DNA of 64,000 nucleotides. It comes from Charina bottae (Eukaryota > Chordata > Lepidosauria > Squamata > Charinaidae). Location: positions 19,828,001 through 19,892,000 of the forward strand of contig JALMGJ010000011.1 in assembly GCA_023362775.1 (NCBI GenBank). The letters are read 5' to 3'. How positions within the stretch are numbered: position 1 is the first letter of the stretch; each line of letters begins with the position of its first letter. A program made the translations under genes and the position numbers. Positions 1-12,256 of this stretch are shown piece by piece. The notes under the pieces were generated by a model. The model had not been told where the DNA came from. It searched no databases and saw only the letters and a program-made list of their open reading frames with translations.

Positions 1-570
1 TTAAAGACCTGGATGAGAAAGCGGAGGGGCTGCTTATATGGAATTGGCTTGTGATTTAGAATTGGCTGGTGGGAAGGCTAACGCCTTAGAAGACAGAAAT
101 AAAAATGCTTCCGACAGGTTAAAGAAATGGGCCAAAAACAACAATAAAATTTAAAGAGAGAAATGCAAACGTCTTTACTTTGGAATCAGAAATTGAATGC
201 AGAGATGGCAGATACTTTGCTTAAAAACACTCTTTGTGAATTTGTGGTGCCCAGGGGAGTGGGGTGGGGCTAGGATCCCTCTACACAACTACACCCTGAA
301 ATTCTGGGCAGGATTTGTGGAGCTCTGTGATACTTTTGGCCAAAGATACCTAGCACAGTTTCTAGTTTTGCATGTACTGTGGACAGCGGCATTTTAAAAG
401 CCCAGTCACATAGCACCAGCCAATCAGAAGGAGGACCATAAGGATACAGAACACCTATTGGCTTGCAGGAGCATGCTTTCTAACCCTCCTTTCCTGCAGG
501 AGCTAAAGGCGGTGCACCTTGCCTTGAATCCTCCCATTCATCCCCACAACAATCACCCAGTGGAATAGTT
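1..570. other. No gene or recognised repeat
   Basis: Mixed-composition sequence; short frames only, with no splice-bounded coding block recognised. Confidence 0.5.
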
Positions 571-583
571 TGGGGAAAGTGTA

Positions 584-908
584 AAAGGTAAAGGTAAAGG
601 TTTTCCCCTGCACAGTCGTGTCCGACTCTAGGGGGCACTGTTCATCTCCGTTTCTTAGCCAAAGAGCCAGCGCTGTCCGAAGATGCTTCTGCAGTCATGT
701 GGCCAGCATGACACGCATGGAACGCTGTTGCCATGCCACAGAAGTGGTACCTATTCATCTACTTGCGTTTGCATGCTTTCCAATTGCTAGGTTGGCAAGA
801 GCTGGGGCGAGTGTGGGAGCTCACTCTGCCACGTGGTGCTCAGGTCTCGAACCGCCGACCTTCCGATCGACAAGCCTGGCGTCTTAACCACTGAGCCATC
901 GCGCCCCC
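584..908 (-). mobile_element. tRNA-headed SINE (GGTGGCTCAGTGG type), copy 1
   Basis: Minus-strand copy with an A-box-like GGCTCAGTGG, a B-box-like region and a (GGTAAA)n-type tail at its left. Flanked by a 13-bp duplication TGGGGAAAGTGTA (571-583, 909-921). Confidence 0.9.
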
Positions 909-927
909 TGGGGAAAGTGTACTGGCC

Positions 928-1136
928 CAATTTATTTATTAGATTTATATCCTGCCATTCACTTAGGAGCTCAAGGCAATGTACACAGCACTCTGTCCTC
1001 CTACTTTTCCCAACAACCCTGAGAGGTAGGCTTGGATGACAGAAAGGGACTTACCCAAAGTCACCCAGGGAGCTTCTGTGGCTGAAGGTGGAATTGAACT
1101 GGGTCTCTACACACCTAGCCCAACACCTTAACCATA
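928..1136 (-). repeat. Old tRNA-type SINE relic, minus strand
   Basis: ACAACCCTGAGAGGTAGGC, ACCCAAAGTCACCCAGGGAG and the complement of a tRNA-like head (CCTTAACCAT). Diverged; same type as 2257-2487. Confidence 0.55.
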
Positions 1137-1485
1137 TCAAATATTATATATGTAAAAATTGAAATATTAAATCCAGAAGAGCTGAAGATGTCTCCTATTC
1201 CATGGCACACTGAAATTTTGAAAAATAAAATATAACAACTGAGGAAAAATTGGAGCTTGAAACTTTTTGAAATAAGCATATATTTTTGTGGACTTGCCAT
1301 CAGAAACTCTATTTCTGCTGTTTTGTTTCTGCTGGAATAATTCGGAGCATAAACTTGAAACCATCTATAGCTGTAAGTCAAAATACTCCCACGAATGTTT
1401 CAGAAACTCTGGGGAAAGAAACAGGACATGCTGGGTTATATTTTGAGAGCAGTGATTTTCTGATTGGGCAACCCCACCTTTCCCT

Positions 1486-1650
1486 AAGTAACTGCCCAGC
1501 CTGGCTAGCTGGGCTCAGAAACTTAGTAGGGATGAACCTGGTTAGTACTTCGATGGGAGACCTCTATGGAATTTCAGGGCTGTAGGTGAGACTGGGGAAA
1601 AGCAACTCGGAAGAAGGCAATCACAAACTATTCTGTACTGTTGCTAGGAG
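1486..1650 (+). mobile_element. 5S-rRNA-derived SINE, copy 1
   Basis: GAACCTGGTTAGTACTTCGA followed by TGGGAGACC and GGGCTGTAGG follows the 3' half of vertebrate 5S rRNA, including its internal promoter region, then a non-5S body. Too diverged to be a functional 5S gene. Confidence 0.65.
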
Positions 1651-1721
1651 AAAAGCTCAGATACGTTCATGAGTTAAGCTTCACTCAAAGGATAATTTAC
1701 TTCACTTAACCACCTGCATGA

Positions 1722-1948
1722 GAGCCAGTTGGGTGTAGTGGTTAAGGCATCAGGCTAGAGACTGGGAGATTGTGAGTGTTAGTCCTGCCTCGGGCACAAA
1801 GCCAGATGGGTGACCTTGGGCCAGTCACTCCCTCTCAGCCCTAGGAAACCACTTCCAAAAATGTTGCCAAGGAAATTACATAGACCTGTCCATGTAGTCA
1901 CCAGGAGTCAAGACTGACTGGAAGATACGAAATAAATAAATAAAACAA
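1722..1948 (+). mobile_element. tRNA-derived SINE with Sauria-like head and different tail
   Basis: The head GAGAGCCAGTTGGGTGTAGT and body resemble the Sauria SINEs, but the tail is TGTTGCCAAGGAAATTACA to GTCAAGACTGACTGGAAG then (AAAT)n. The tail resembles that of the 5S-derived copy at 5630-5815 (GTTGCCAAGAAAACTACATGG), suggesting a shared mobilising LINE. Confidence 0.7.
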
Positions 1949-2079
1949 AAACTACTCCTATACTTGGAAAACATATTACTTCACCTGTGACTCTACCATG
2001 TATAAGTGGAGCTGCAAGCTCACGGGTGACTTTATGCCCATCGCATAAAACATCACAATTTTACAATCTTACTTCAGCT

Positions 2080-2207
2080 TTCCTTTGCTTTACAGACCTG
2101 CAAAGGTCATAAATGTGAGGACTGATCACAAGTTACTTTTTCATCACTGTTGTAACTGCGAACGGTCGCTAAATGAGGCAGTCGCTAAATGAGGACTACC
2201 TTTACCT
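2080..2207. repeat. End fragment of the 19571-type repeat
   Basis: GCGAACGGTCGCTAAATGAG and TAAATGAGGACTACCTTTAC mirror the CAGGTAGTCCTC end in inverted orientation. Confidence 0.5.
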
Positions 2208-2256
2208 ACTATTGTATTGCTTGCATTTGAAAAATATGTAGCCGTGTCTTCTCAAA

Positions 2257-2487
2257 TATTTATTTGTTAGATTAATAATCATGCCTTTCCTTCAGGAGCT
2301 CAAGGGGGAATTTATTTAGAACTCTTTCCCCCCGTTTTTCCCCAAAACAGCAACTCTGTGAGGTAGGCTGGGCTGAGAGAGAATGATTGACCCAAAGTCA
2401 CCCAAGGGGCTTCCATGGCTGAGGGTGGACTTGAATCTGGGTCTCCCCAGTCTTAGTCCAAAATTGTAACTACTACACCACACTAAA
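2257..2487 (-). repeat. Old tRNA-type SINE relic, minus strand
   Basis: CTGTGAGGTAGGCTGGGCTG, ACCCAAAGTCACCCAAGG and ACTACTACACCACACT, the pattern of an antisense tRNA-headed SINE, diverged. Confidence 0.55.
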
Positions 2488-2489
2488 TA

Positions 2490-3261
2490 CTAGACTTAAT
2501 AATAGAAGATGATATATGTAACTCAGGGTTGAACTGTGGAGTCCTTGGTGCTCTCTGAGCTTGGTTGTTTGCTTGAGATGTTTCATTACCCAACTAGGTA
2601 ACATCATTAGTGCTTCTTATTTATTAGACTTAATAAAATATCCTAGATAAAATAAATAACCTGGGATTGCAAACTTCCATGGTCAGAGAGGCAGCACAGT
2701 TTTGTTCACAGAGTTCCTTGGGCTGGTGGAAATGATCAGATCACAGCGTTATCACATCCTGAAAGACTGTGTTTTCTAGCTTTTTCCAGCTCAAATAATG
2801 GTTATCAGTGGTGAGGCAATTTTAATCAGCCTGTTTTCCTCTTCAGTAGTTAAGCTATTTGTATGGCCACCATAAGAGCAGAAGCCTTTAAGGCAGCTTA
2901 GAGCAGGTAGTTAGCTTCATATGCATAAGAGAAACACATACTGTACTTCCAAATGGGTTACAGACAGTTCGTAGTGACTGCTTCCACCCAAGCTATTTCC
3001 CTTCCCCTTCAGTCCACCTTCAGTCATCTACAATAATCTTCCTTTACTCATCTGCCTTGATGGATTCTGCTTCCACCCAAGCTATTTCCAGGCTAAATGC
3101 TTTCCTCCACCCTGATTCAGTGGCTTTTGGGGATGATCTGATGCCTCAGCCTATGAAATGTTGTTCTACCAATGAAGTGATTTCAGAATATGGTGGCTTT
3201 GGCTCATATCGCACTAAACCATAATGTAATTTATTTGTCTGTGGCTTAGCATATTGTGCAA
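2490..3261. other. No gene seen
   Basis: AT-rich non-coding sequence. A short duplicated phrase, CTTCCACCCAAGCTATTTCC, occurs near 2981 and 3070. Confidence 0.5.
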
Positions 3262-3572
3262 ACACCGCCAGGCTTGTCGATCGCAAGTTCGGAGGTTCGA
3301 ATCCCTAGCCCCTCGTGACGGAGTGAGCTCCCGCACTAGCTCCAGCTCTTGCCAACCTAGCAATTCGAAAGCATGCAAATGCAAGTAGATGAATAGGTAC
3401 CGCTTCGGTGGGAAGGAAACAGCGTTCCGCTTGCATCATGCGGCCACATGACCGCGGAAGCGTCTTTGGACAACGCTGGCTCTTCAGCTAACAAACGGAG
3501 ATGAGCACCGGCCCCTAGAGTCGGACACGACTGCACAAACATGCAGGGGGAACCTTTACCTTTACCTTTACA
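3262..3572 (+). mobile_element. tRNA-headed SINE, copy 2 (5'-truncated)
   Basis: Starts inside the tRNA-like head (CCAGGCTTGTCGATCG, then B box GGTTCGAATCC) and ends in CCTTTACCTTTACCTTTAC. Same family as 54652-54985. Confidence 0.85.
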
Positions 3573-4739
3573 CTGTGTGAACCCAGCAATTGTGGCTTTG
3601 TCAATAAACCATGATGAAGCAAAGTATACTGAGCATGTTTTGACACAGTGCAAGCAGAACACGTGGGGGGGAGAGAGGGGATGTCAGCTTGTTTGGAAAG
3701 CTCTGTCACCCAGTTTGTCCTTGGAATCTACTGGTGTTTAACAATCCATGGTTAAGCAAATTATGGCTTAGCATGAGCTAAGTGTGTAAACCTAATCTAT
3801 GTATTTATCCTAAACATCTGGGAATCTATATGTTTTAACAGATCCTAATCTAGTTAAATGCTTTTTCCCCCACCCCATTTTACAACAGATCATGCAAACT
3901 TCATAAATTTAACATTAAGTCAACCTTTCCTCCCCCATTCCCTGGTATTTTTTGTCTCCTTTTCCTTCTCTCTCCCCCTCCTGCTGGTTTGCAAGATCTT
4001 CCCCAAGAGATTTTAAGTTCTCCTAATTTTAGTAGCGTATAATAAAAATCAAGCTTACTTATGGGTTTAGGTTTTTTCTTTCTTTCTTTCTTTCTTTCTT
4101 TCTTATGAACCAGTCTGGCTTATTTTATTTATCTTCTAAGAAACGGTTGGGTGATTTTGACCCCGCCTCACACTCCATATGCAACAATTCATCATGCAAG
4201 CAGTTATAAAAAGATTTGGAGAAAAACATAATGCTAGTCGTATGATTCTGCTCATCTCTTATCAATGGATGAATGATAGATGGAGGATATATGATATGAT
4301 CAGGGTGAGGTCTTCCTTTCCTTCATGGAAATCATAACTCGACCCACCAGGATAATGATCAGACACCCCTAGTCTATTTTTAATTTTAATTATGGCTTTT
4401 GGTGTCAAAATCATGTCTATTTCTGCACATTCTAATTCTATTTTGGCATCCTTTCAAATTCCTTCACATTCTCCCACAGCCCTTTCTCTCCCCAGTTATG
4501 ACAGGGTTCTTCTCTGTTTTATGTGCCACATCCTTCACTGAGCCAAGTCACCTGGAAGTCTCCACTTTAAATGGAAAACCAAAATCTGCTTTGGTTAGTA
4601 CTTAGCTCCCTTAGTCAGCTTCTGGAACCTCCAAATTTGTCATAGCTAAAGTCAGGATGTTTGTGCCCTAAACGGTTTCCTCTCTGCAGGACAGAGAATA
4701 ATTATGCACAAATTCTGTCTCATGGATATGTTTTTAAAA
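3573..4739. other. No gene seen
   Basis: Non-coding; holds the TTTC microsatellite and CCATGGTTAAGCAAATTATG-type phrases shared with about 12750, 18300 and 20720, suggesting an old dispersed repeat. Confidence 0.5.
4070..4104. repeat. (TTTC)n microsatellite
   Basis: About eight perfect TTTC units. Confidence 0.9.
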
Positions 4740-5178
4740 ATTAATTTTGGGGGATCGGAATCATGCAAGCAATGGTATTCCCTGTGACACTCTATGGAAG
4801 TGAAAGTTGGATTAGAATAAGCTGGATAGAAACGTTGGTGTTGGAGAAAATTCCTGAGAACACCATGGACAGCCAAGGAAACAAACAAATGGATCATCGA
4901 ACAAATCAACCCAGAGTTCTCACTCGAGGCACAAATGACCAGGCTCCAATTATCCTACTTGAGACACATTAAGTGAAGACCTAGTTCTCTGGAGAAGGCT
5001 CCGATGCTGGGAAAGGTGGAAGGAAAGAGAAGAGGGCGACCAGCAGCAAGGTGGATGGACTCAGTTACAGTGGCCATGGGTGCACCATTGAGAGTCCTGA
5101 AAGACCAGGTTAGGGACAGATTGTCATGGAGGAAATCTATCCATGTGTTCACTAAGAGTTGACAAGTTGATGGTACAT

Positions 5179-5218
<40 letters not shown>
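4740..5218 (+). mobile_element. BovB/RTE LINE 3' fragment with (AATC)n tail
   Basis: Translated in broken frames it gives AMVFPVTLYGSESW, then PEFSLEAQMTRLQL-like and LRHI, MLGKVEGKRRGRPAARWMD, SVTVAMGAPLRVLKDQ and WRKSIHVFTKS, the C-terminal region of BovB reverse transcriptase. It ends in about nine AATC repeats (5179-5217), typical of RTE elements. 5'-truncated and not coding. Confidence 0.85.
5179..5217. repeat. (AATC)n tail of BovB
   Basis: About nine perfect AATC units at the BovB 3' end. Confidence 0.9.
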
Positions 5219-5629
5219 TGGTTAGGCAATGAGGTAGTAGAAGGAAACATGATTTGATTTGCATAAAAAAACTGCTCCACCACTTTTTAAATTCTTCCTA
5301 TTCCCTTTGAATCCCAACCATTAGGTCCAGTTCCATCCTATTAGGCATTGCCCTTTCATTTACCACATTATGCTTTTCGGGGGCCCAGGCTCTCTTCTTT
5401 GCCACAGGCCAGGCAGCTTTACATATTCTCTCTGGAAACTCAGGTCTTCACCTTCAGATTCTTCATAATCCATGCATGGGAGATGGGAAGAGATACCGTC
5501 TCCAAGGGACTCTTGATCTTCATACTTATGCTGAGGAACGGCAGCAGGCCAAACAAAGCAACCTCAGTGCTGTCTGGGCCTTCCGTGGCTTCCCTGAAAC
5601 GCAGTTGGTGGGTTAAATAGGCGAGAGCC

Positions 5630-5815
5630 CTCGGCTGACCTTATCAGGGCTTGGAATAGAGATGGGCCTGGTTCCGGCCTGGATGGGAGACTACCAGGTA
5701 ATCCCAGAGCTGTAGGCTAGGCTGAGAAATATAAAAGAGCTCAGAAGGAAAGGTCGAAGCAAAATGTCCAACCCCGTAGTGTTGCCAAGAAAACTACATG
5801 GCTGTCTCCACGATC
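5630..5815 (+). mobile_element. 5S-rRNA-derived SINE, copy 2
   Basis: GGGCCTGGTTCCGGCCTGGA, TGGGAGACTACCAGG and GAGCTGTAGGC parallel 5S rRNA; the tail is GTTGCCAAGAAAACTACATGG-like. Confidence 0.65.
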
Positions 5816-6059
5816 TTCCTGGCTCAGCTCCAAGGAGATTAAAATTAAAAAGACGGATTGCAGGAAGGGAGGCTCTTCTTAATGAGTTTAAGGTGGCTGG
5901 CCTTGCGGAGATTCACACCCCAGGAGGCTATTGCACACCTGTCCTGCCTCTCTTGATTTCTGACAAGCTGAATGTATAAGTGGATTCTGTGGGAAGTACA
6001 GAGCTGAGAAGATCTACATTCCTAATGGCTCATTCACACATTCCAGGAGTCCCTGGTAC

Positions 6060-6600
6060 AGTACTGGGCTTATGTGGACCAGGCGCTGGATTTTGGCCAC
6101 CGCCGTAGACATGCCTGGGTTTCTCGCTTACGTTTTACCCCCCTCCTTTCCCAGCTGAAGGCCGTTTTGCTCCTCCTCAGCCCCGCCTCTTCGCGCCGCA
6201 CTTTACAGGAGCTCCTCAGCGCCGCTCGCTCGCTCGCTCGCTGGTTACCCGGGGCTCCGACTTGGGACGCGGTGGATGCGGCCACCCGGGCAAGGAAGGT
6301 AAAAGTTAAGGCGGCGGGGGCTGGCAGGAGCGGGGCTGGCAGGTTCGCCCATCGCCCGGTCGATTTCCCTCGACGCTTTCTGCATCATCTCCGCCTCGAA
6401 GAAGCGGTGCGGCTTCCCCCGAGATCAGTTCGCAAAACATCCCACGCCGGTCGCGCTCCAAGCGTTTGGGCGCGCCGCCGGAGGCGCGCGGAGGTCCTTT
6501 GGCGTCTCCAAAGTCCTGGCTGCGTCAGCACCGAGATTTGGAGAGGGGGCGAGAAAAGAAGGGAGGGCTTCTTCATCGCAGGGCAACAGCCGGGGCCATT
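6060..6600. promoter_or_regulatory. CpG island, probable CCDC106 promoter and first exon
   Basis: CpG dinucleotides are dense here against an AT-rich surround, with CGCTCG repeats near 6225-6245 and a candidate donor, AAG|GTAAAA, at about 6297-6303. It is the only such island upstream of CCDC106 in the window. Linking it to CCDC106, with an intron of about 12 kb, is an inference from position. A 192-codon open frame across it is typical of GC-rich DNA and not called as a gene. Confidence 0.5.
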
Positions 6601-6659
6601 TTGGAGTAGTGGTAATGGACTCTGGGTTTTCTTTGCCAAAGGCCCGATTTAATTGAAAG

Positions 6660-7757
6660 GGGGAAATGGGAGGGTTGCTATGGAATCGCTCGCCCAGGGC
6701 CCTTGATTGGCATCGTCGAGCCGTACCAGGAGTTTGCTGGTGTCGAAGGGGATGCAGAGTCGGAAGGAGGGGGCTGTAAGGAAGATGGGTGAATTTGGGG
6801 CTGGAACGAAGAGAAAAGGTGAGACAGACTAGGACTAACTCTGAAGCAGCAGCTTGAGAGGAAGCAGAATGGGTCTGAAGAGGAAAGTAGGGGGTGTGTT
6901 GATGCTACGCGTGGGGCATGAATTAACCAAATCCCCTGTAGGGCTTGAAGAAGAGGCCGGACTAACATTTGGTGCACCCTAGAGGTTCACAGGTGTGCTC
7001 CAAGACCCCTTGGTATGTCCCAGATGCTGTTGAAAAATAACTTTCTGACTCCAGTCTGTTTCACTAGCACCTGTAAAACTGCCCTCTCCCCCCCCCCCAT
7101 TGCTTGCTTTTGAGTTTTAGAATGACATCCTGGAGTGCCAGGCATGTGCTGTGGGAAAGGGGTAGCTTGGAAAAGGGGAAACAATACGAAGAAGTCCCTT
7201 AATTTGATTTATTCACTGTCTTTTTAGGCTACTCCTTTTCATTTATACAAAGCAACATTACAGTGCTTTTAGAAAAACAGAAACAGCTGGTGGTATATTT
7301 TGACTGTTTTGATTCATTTGGAAGTTACTAATGGCAAGTAAATCTATATCCATCAATGAATGGTTATTTATATGTGATTTAAATTGTGAAGGCATTGCCA
7401 ACACAGTGCATAGTAAAGAACTGGAATTGCATATTGCTAAGCCAAAACCTAACAAGCATTGAGGCTCAACATAATATGTGAATGTAGCCATTCACTTGTG
7501 AAATGTTGGTAAGAAATCAAGAGTCGTGTTTTGGAGAAAGTCACAGTTCTACTAGCAACTGTGTCCCTTTTCACCTGCTTCGAGCATAGTTGTAACTATG
7601 CACCAGAGGGAAATGGACCCCAAGCAAGGGGCTGATTGCCAATAGATTGGAAGTAGCAGGTTCATGCAGAAATACATTTCTCAGATTTTATGGTGCTATG
7701 AAGATTTGCATACGGTAGTATATTGGTGTTCAGATTATTCTTATACCCTAATGTATA
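6660..7757. other. Probable CCDC106 intron 1, left part; no gene seen
   Basis: Moderate composition falling to AT-rich; no protein-like frame recognised on either strand. Confidence 0.45.
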
Positions 7758-8305
7758 AGAGAGCCAGTTTGGTCTAGTGGTTAAGGCACTGGGCTAGAAA
7801 CCAGGAGACTGAGAGTTCTAGTCCCGCCCTAGGCATGAAAGATGGCTGGGCGACCTTGGGCCAGTCCCTGTCTCTCAGCCTTAGGAAGGAGCCAATGGCA
7901 AACCAGGAGACTGAGAGTTATAGTCCCGCCCTAGGCATGAAAGCCGGCTGGGTGACCTTGGGCCAGTCCCTGTCTCTCAGCCCTAGGAAGGAGCCAATGG
8001 CAAACCAGGAGACTGAGAGTTCTAGTCCCGCCCTAGGCATGAAAGCCGGCTGGGTGACCTTGGGCCAGTCCCCGTCTCTCAGGCCTAGGAAGGAGCCAAT
8101 GGCAAACCAGGAGACAGAGAGTTCTAGTCCCACCTTAGGCGTGAAAGCCGGCTGGGTGACCTTGGGCCCTCTCTCTCAGCCCCTCACCTCACAGGGTGGT
8201 TGTTGTGGGGAAAATAGGAGGAGGAAGGAGTATTAGGTATGTTCACCGCCTTGAGTGATTTATAAAAATAATACAGGCGGGATAGAAAATAAAATAAAAT
8301 AAAAT
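7758..8305 (+). mobile_element. Sauria-type SINE with four copies of the 102-bp internal unit
   Basis: tRNA-like head GAGCCAGTTTGGTCTAGTGG, then the block from AAACCAGGAGA to CTAGGAAGGAGCCAATGGC repeated at 102-bp spacing (from about 7797, 7901, 8003, 8104), then the usual tail ending TTTATAAAAATAATACAGGC and an (AAAAT)n run. The 133-codon frame over it is an artefact of the repeat. Confidence 0.9.
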
Positions 8306-8468
8306 GTAGAACTCCATGTTACAACCCCCATAAAATAGCTCAGTGTTAACTACCAATTAGAGCTAACCAAAATATGTTGTGAGTTTTGAATGGGAATGTG
8401 GAAATGGGTCACAGTTAATTTAGCACAGTATATAGATGATTTAAGAGTAATGGGAAATCTGGGTGCAG

Positions 8469-8577
8469 CAGCCTTCCCCAACCTGGTGCCCCCAAGATGT
8501 GCTGGATGACAATTCCCTGAGTGTACATAATAGGGACACATCCAGCACATCTTGGAGGCATCAGGCTGGGAAGGCTG
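8469..8577. mobile_element. Fold-back element, CAGCCTTCCCCAACCTGGTGC ends
   Basis: Imperfect palindrome with arms CAGCCTTCCCCAACCTG...CCAAGATGTGCTGGAT and their complement; a type of short hAT-derived repeat common in reptiles. A decayed relative is at about 55050-55141. Confidence 0.6.
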
Positions 8578-11500
8578 AAATACAGTGCAGAGGCTGACTA
8601 AAATAAACCCAAACCAGTTTAAGATTAGGTGGGGCAAGAGAAAGACAGGAGTGAAATATAAGAATGGAAGTATAATAGAAACCAGTGCTTGGATTAGGAC
8701 ATGGCAGAACTTCCATGCAAGAAAAAAAATGGTAGAACTGTCAGAATGTTAGGTTCTTGGGCCAATAGTTCCTTAGGATTTCACTTCCTGATCCTGCCAT
8801 CTCTCATACAGAGTGATACCTGAGAAGTTTGTTGACAAGATCCACGACCGGGTTGGTTCACATGTGGTGCTGAGCTGTAATATGATCTGTCTGGGTTTTG
8901 ATTTATTGCAAGACATGCAACCTGATGATAGCGGCTCATTCAAGAGACCAACAATCACGGCATAGCTTAGCGCAGTATGGGGACCTTGTCGATGGTAGAG
9001 AAATGAGTAATGATAAGTTGGAATTTTCTGTGCAAGGAAAGGAAGGGGGTACAGAAAGAGACCTTAAGTGTCTGCTCCATTGGATTCTTCCCTTTCACCA
9101 CAAGACTTCTATCACCAACACAACCCTCTGAGAAGAACTGAAAGAGAAGTACCTATTTCAACAATTCTGCCCTCTCTAAGTCCATCTGTCGCCAACTCTT
9201 CTGTTGGAATGATCGTGATACCTTGTTGTTTATTGATATTGTTCCTTCAGTGGGAGATTCTAAAATGTGTTTTTCTTCTCAGTCACCTGGGAAGAATTTG
9301 TATCTAGAAAGGTAGGATATGAATAACTGTAATTCTTAAATACATACTGTATTGGGGTGGTAAGTGCTGACAGGTGTAGGCAGAAGGACTGGCTTTCTAG
9401 AGATGTTTCTGGTTCGTGGAATGGAACCAGAAAAGACGCCTGCATATTGCAGTGATTAAAAATAAAATCAGCTTCACCCTCCTCGAGTTTCTCTGTATGA
9501 AATACCTTGGCGGGGAGCCAGTAGTAGAAATGTGAGATCTCCGCAATAAGGCATGCATTTTTTTTTCTGCCCAGTTCTCTCTGTTAGAAAGAGTAGAGAT
9601 TCAGCAATAGATGAACCTGTTCTCTAGAGGCACTCCCATAATTATGGTAGTTGAATACAACCCATCTGGAGTGCACCAGACTGGGAAAGTCTAGTTTACA
9701 GGGTTCCATTTATTTTTGGCAAAGAAGAGGAAGGGTGTGGGTGTAAGATATGAATGACAAGTTATTTTGAGAGAAGGAAGACAGTTGATCAGTCAGTTAT
9801 TGATTGATTCAGGTTGAAGGGCTAAATAAAAATGGATGCTCAGCCTGGTAAGTAAGGCACAGTTTAAAAAAAAAAAAAAGCAAAGGAAACGGTTTGTTTC
9901 ATTGTGAAATTTAATCTCCGGGGACTTCAGTCTCAAAGGGCTCTAAGTAACATGCACAGGTTTACTGTGAGTGATGCAAAATTGGCCTCTGTGATTGAGA
10001 CTAGCAAAATGGGTAGGTACCTGCATGGTGTTAACACTGTTCTGTCCTCAGGGCAAGCAAGTGAAGCTTTATGCCAACCTCCAGCCATTATTTTTTAAAT
10101 GCCTGTTTGGCAAACTATTTCTATATTGTTGCCAAGAAAACAACGTGAATATGACCATTAGGTTCTTGGTGTTCTCTGAGCGTGGTTGCTCTCTTGCAGA
10201 CATTTTGTCCCCAGGCCAGGTAACATCCTCAGTGCATTCTAACAGTTCAACCCTGAGCTCCATAAATTTTCTACGGTGCTTTTGGATGTGTCCATGCGGT
10301 CACCAGAAATCAAGCCCTTTATTATCTTTTCTGCAGGAAAATCAAGTTTCCAGCCCTGATTAATTTTTTTGTTGCTGAGGCCAAATTAATTTTTGTTCTC
10401 TCTTTCTTTCTTAAAGATGTATTTGCTGTCCTTCTTTCCTCCACCCCTGCCCCCCAGGAAAGGTTCATTTGAGTCAGCTACCCACTTTGAATCTAATCAT
10501 ATTATGTTTCAGGAAACCTGGAAGAAGTTCACTCCAACAACATTACAAATGGAGAAGGAGGCATTGAACAGATCTTTGATTGTGTTTTGTTTCTAAAACA
10601 TTCATAGTCTTTCAACACTTAAGGCTTTAAAACCAAGAGACAAATTCCATGTGTGAATGAGCCATTACAGAAGAAATGCCATCATTCATGGAATAGTCAA
10701 TTGCTTCAGACACCACCATTTTTTAAACACTACCTTTGAGTGTAAGTAAATCCCTGTACTAAAAAGCTCCTGGAACCGAAGTCAGAGTTCCTATATAGTT
10801 ATTTTGAAAGATGCTGCCATCCACCTGTCATAGACTGTATCAGTTTCTGGGAATTGTTCTCCCAAAATTATACTAAATTTCTCTTTTGCCTTCAGTCAGG
10901 TGTTTGGAGTTATTCCCAAGAAGCAAGTAGCTGTGTGAAGGATACTGGATCCCCAACTATTACCCTGGCTCAGGTAGAAATTTTCTTTTAATAGAAAAAA
11001 TACCAGGGAATCTATGATCCTGTAATGAGTGACTGTGTGTGGACAATGAGGGCCCAAAACAGACCTCCACTGAGCATAGATCTCCCAAGCTGAGTTTGAG
11101 CCAGTTACCTCTCATCTTCAAACCAGAATGAAGCACACCACAAGAACATGATGTGCAAGGTTGGCCACTGTCTAAACTATCCCACATAGTGGTGGAGAAA
11201 TTAAAATGGAAATTGCGTATGTGTGAACTGTGCCCACTGCTTTGAGTGCAATGAAGGAATGGTGTAAAAATAAATAAAGCAGAACTCTCTAGAGGGTTTT
11301 TTTTTTTTTTTTTTGGAGAGGCCTGCTATAAAGCTTAACTTGTTCTACGGCTCTTTATGTAATGCAGTTTCTCCCACCTCAGATTAACTGTATTCTGCTG
11401 CCATATTCGGGGATCTTCAAATCTGAGGGTGTGGACCGAACCCAGATTTAAACCACTCTCTTTAGTGAGGGAGGAAAATTCAGCCTTTGCAGATGATGTT

Positions 11501-12248
11501 GGCCTCCATTTATCAGCCCCAGCAGCATGTGAATTGGCTAGGATTTATTTATTTATTGCTCACCATAAATATGGCCACCCATCTCATACAAGGCGACTCT
11601 GGGTTGATGGGAACTGTAATCTAAGAACAAATGGAAGGCCTCTGATTTTCCAATCCCTATTTTAGTAACTCAACAGTAGTTGCAGGAATTAGGAAATGGG
11701 CATCCTTTTAAGGAATTTACAGCAGCTTCTCTGTTCAGAAGGAAGCGTGGGCCTCTTGGTTTCAGGCTTTCAGTTCTGTCATGGCTGCTGCTTCCGTGAA
11801 AGGTGGTCCCAGGCATTTTCCCCTCCCATATGTGCAGTTCTGCTCTTTAAAAATGTTAGATCAACAGTTGTGAAAGGCAGCCATTTAGGGTTCCTTGAAA
11901 GAGGCGCCTTGGTGGCTGAGGAATCTTGTTGAAGGGAGACCTTGATTTGGAGTTGACTTGGAAAGAAAATCTAGATCAGAGGTTTCTAAAACTGGGGAAA
12001 GGGGAGATGTGTGTTCCATAGGCCTAGTTATAGCTTCCATCCTGTCCTCTAGGTTGGAAATATCCATCTCACTCGGGGAGGGAGGACGATGAATGAAAGT
12101 AACCACCACCAGCAAGCAAGTGTAGGTAGGGGTCGGCGTGGAGCTGGAGCAAAGCAAGGTGTGTATATTGCTTGGGAATGAGGTGGATTGCCCCGGGCCG
12201 GAGGCAAAGGAGGTCCATCCAAGTCCTCTTAATAATCATACAGTAATG
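8578..12248. other. Probable CCDC106 intron 1; no gene seen
   Basis: About 3.7 kb without a recognised coding block; poly(T) at 11299-11315 and scattered unclassified repeat-like sequence. Confidence 0.45.
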
Positions 12249-12256
12249 GTTTAGAG

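Noticed and set aside
1486..1600. 5S rRNA gene
   Set aside because: Only the 3' half resembles 5S rRNA, with many changes and a foreign body after it; a SINE fits better.
6074..6652. 192-codon frame in the first CpG island
   Set aside because: Arg/Ala-rich composition is expected of CpG-island DNA; no domain is recognised, though part may be a non-coding exon.
7835..8236. 133-codon frame with a repeated protein motif, and the similar frames at 13562-13838 and 25550-25738
   Set aside because: The repeats follow the 102-bp SINE unit in whole codons (34 codons per unit); the frame is open on both strands, which marks an artefact.
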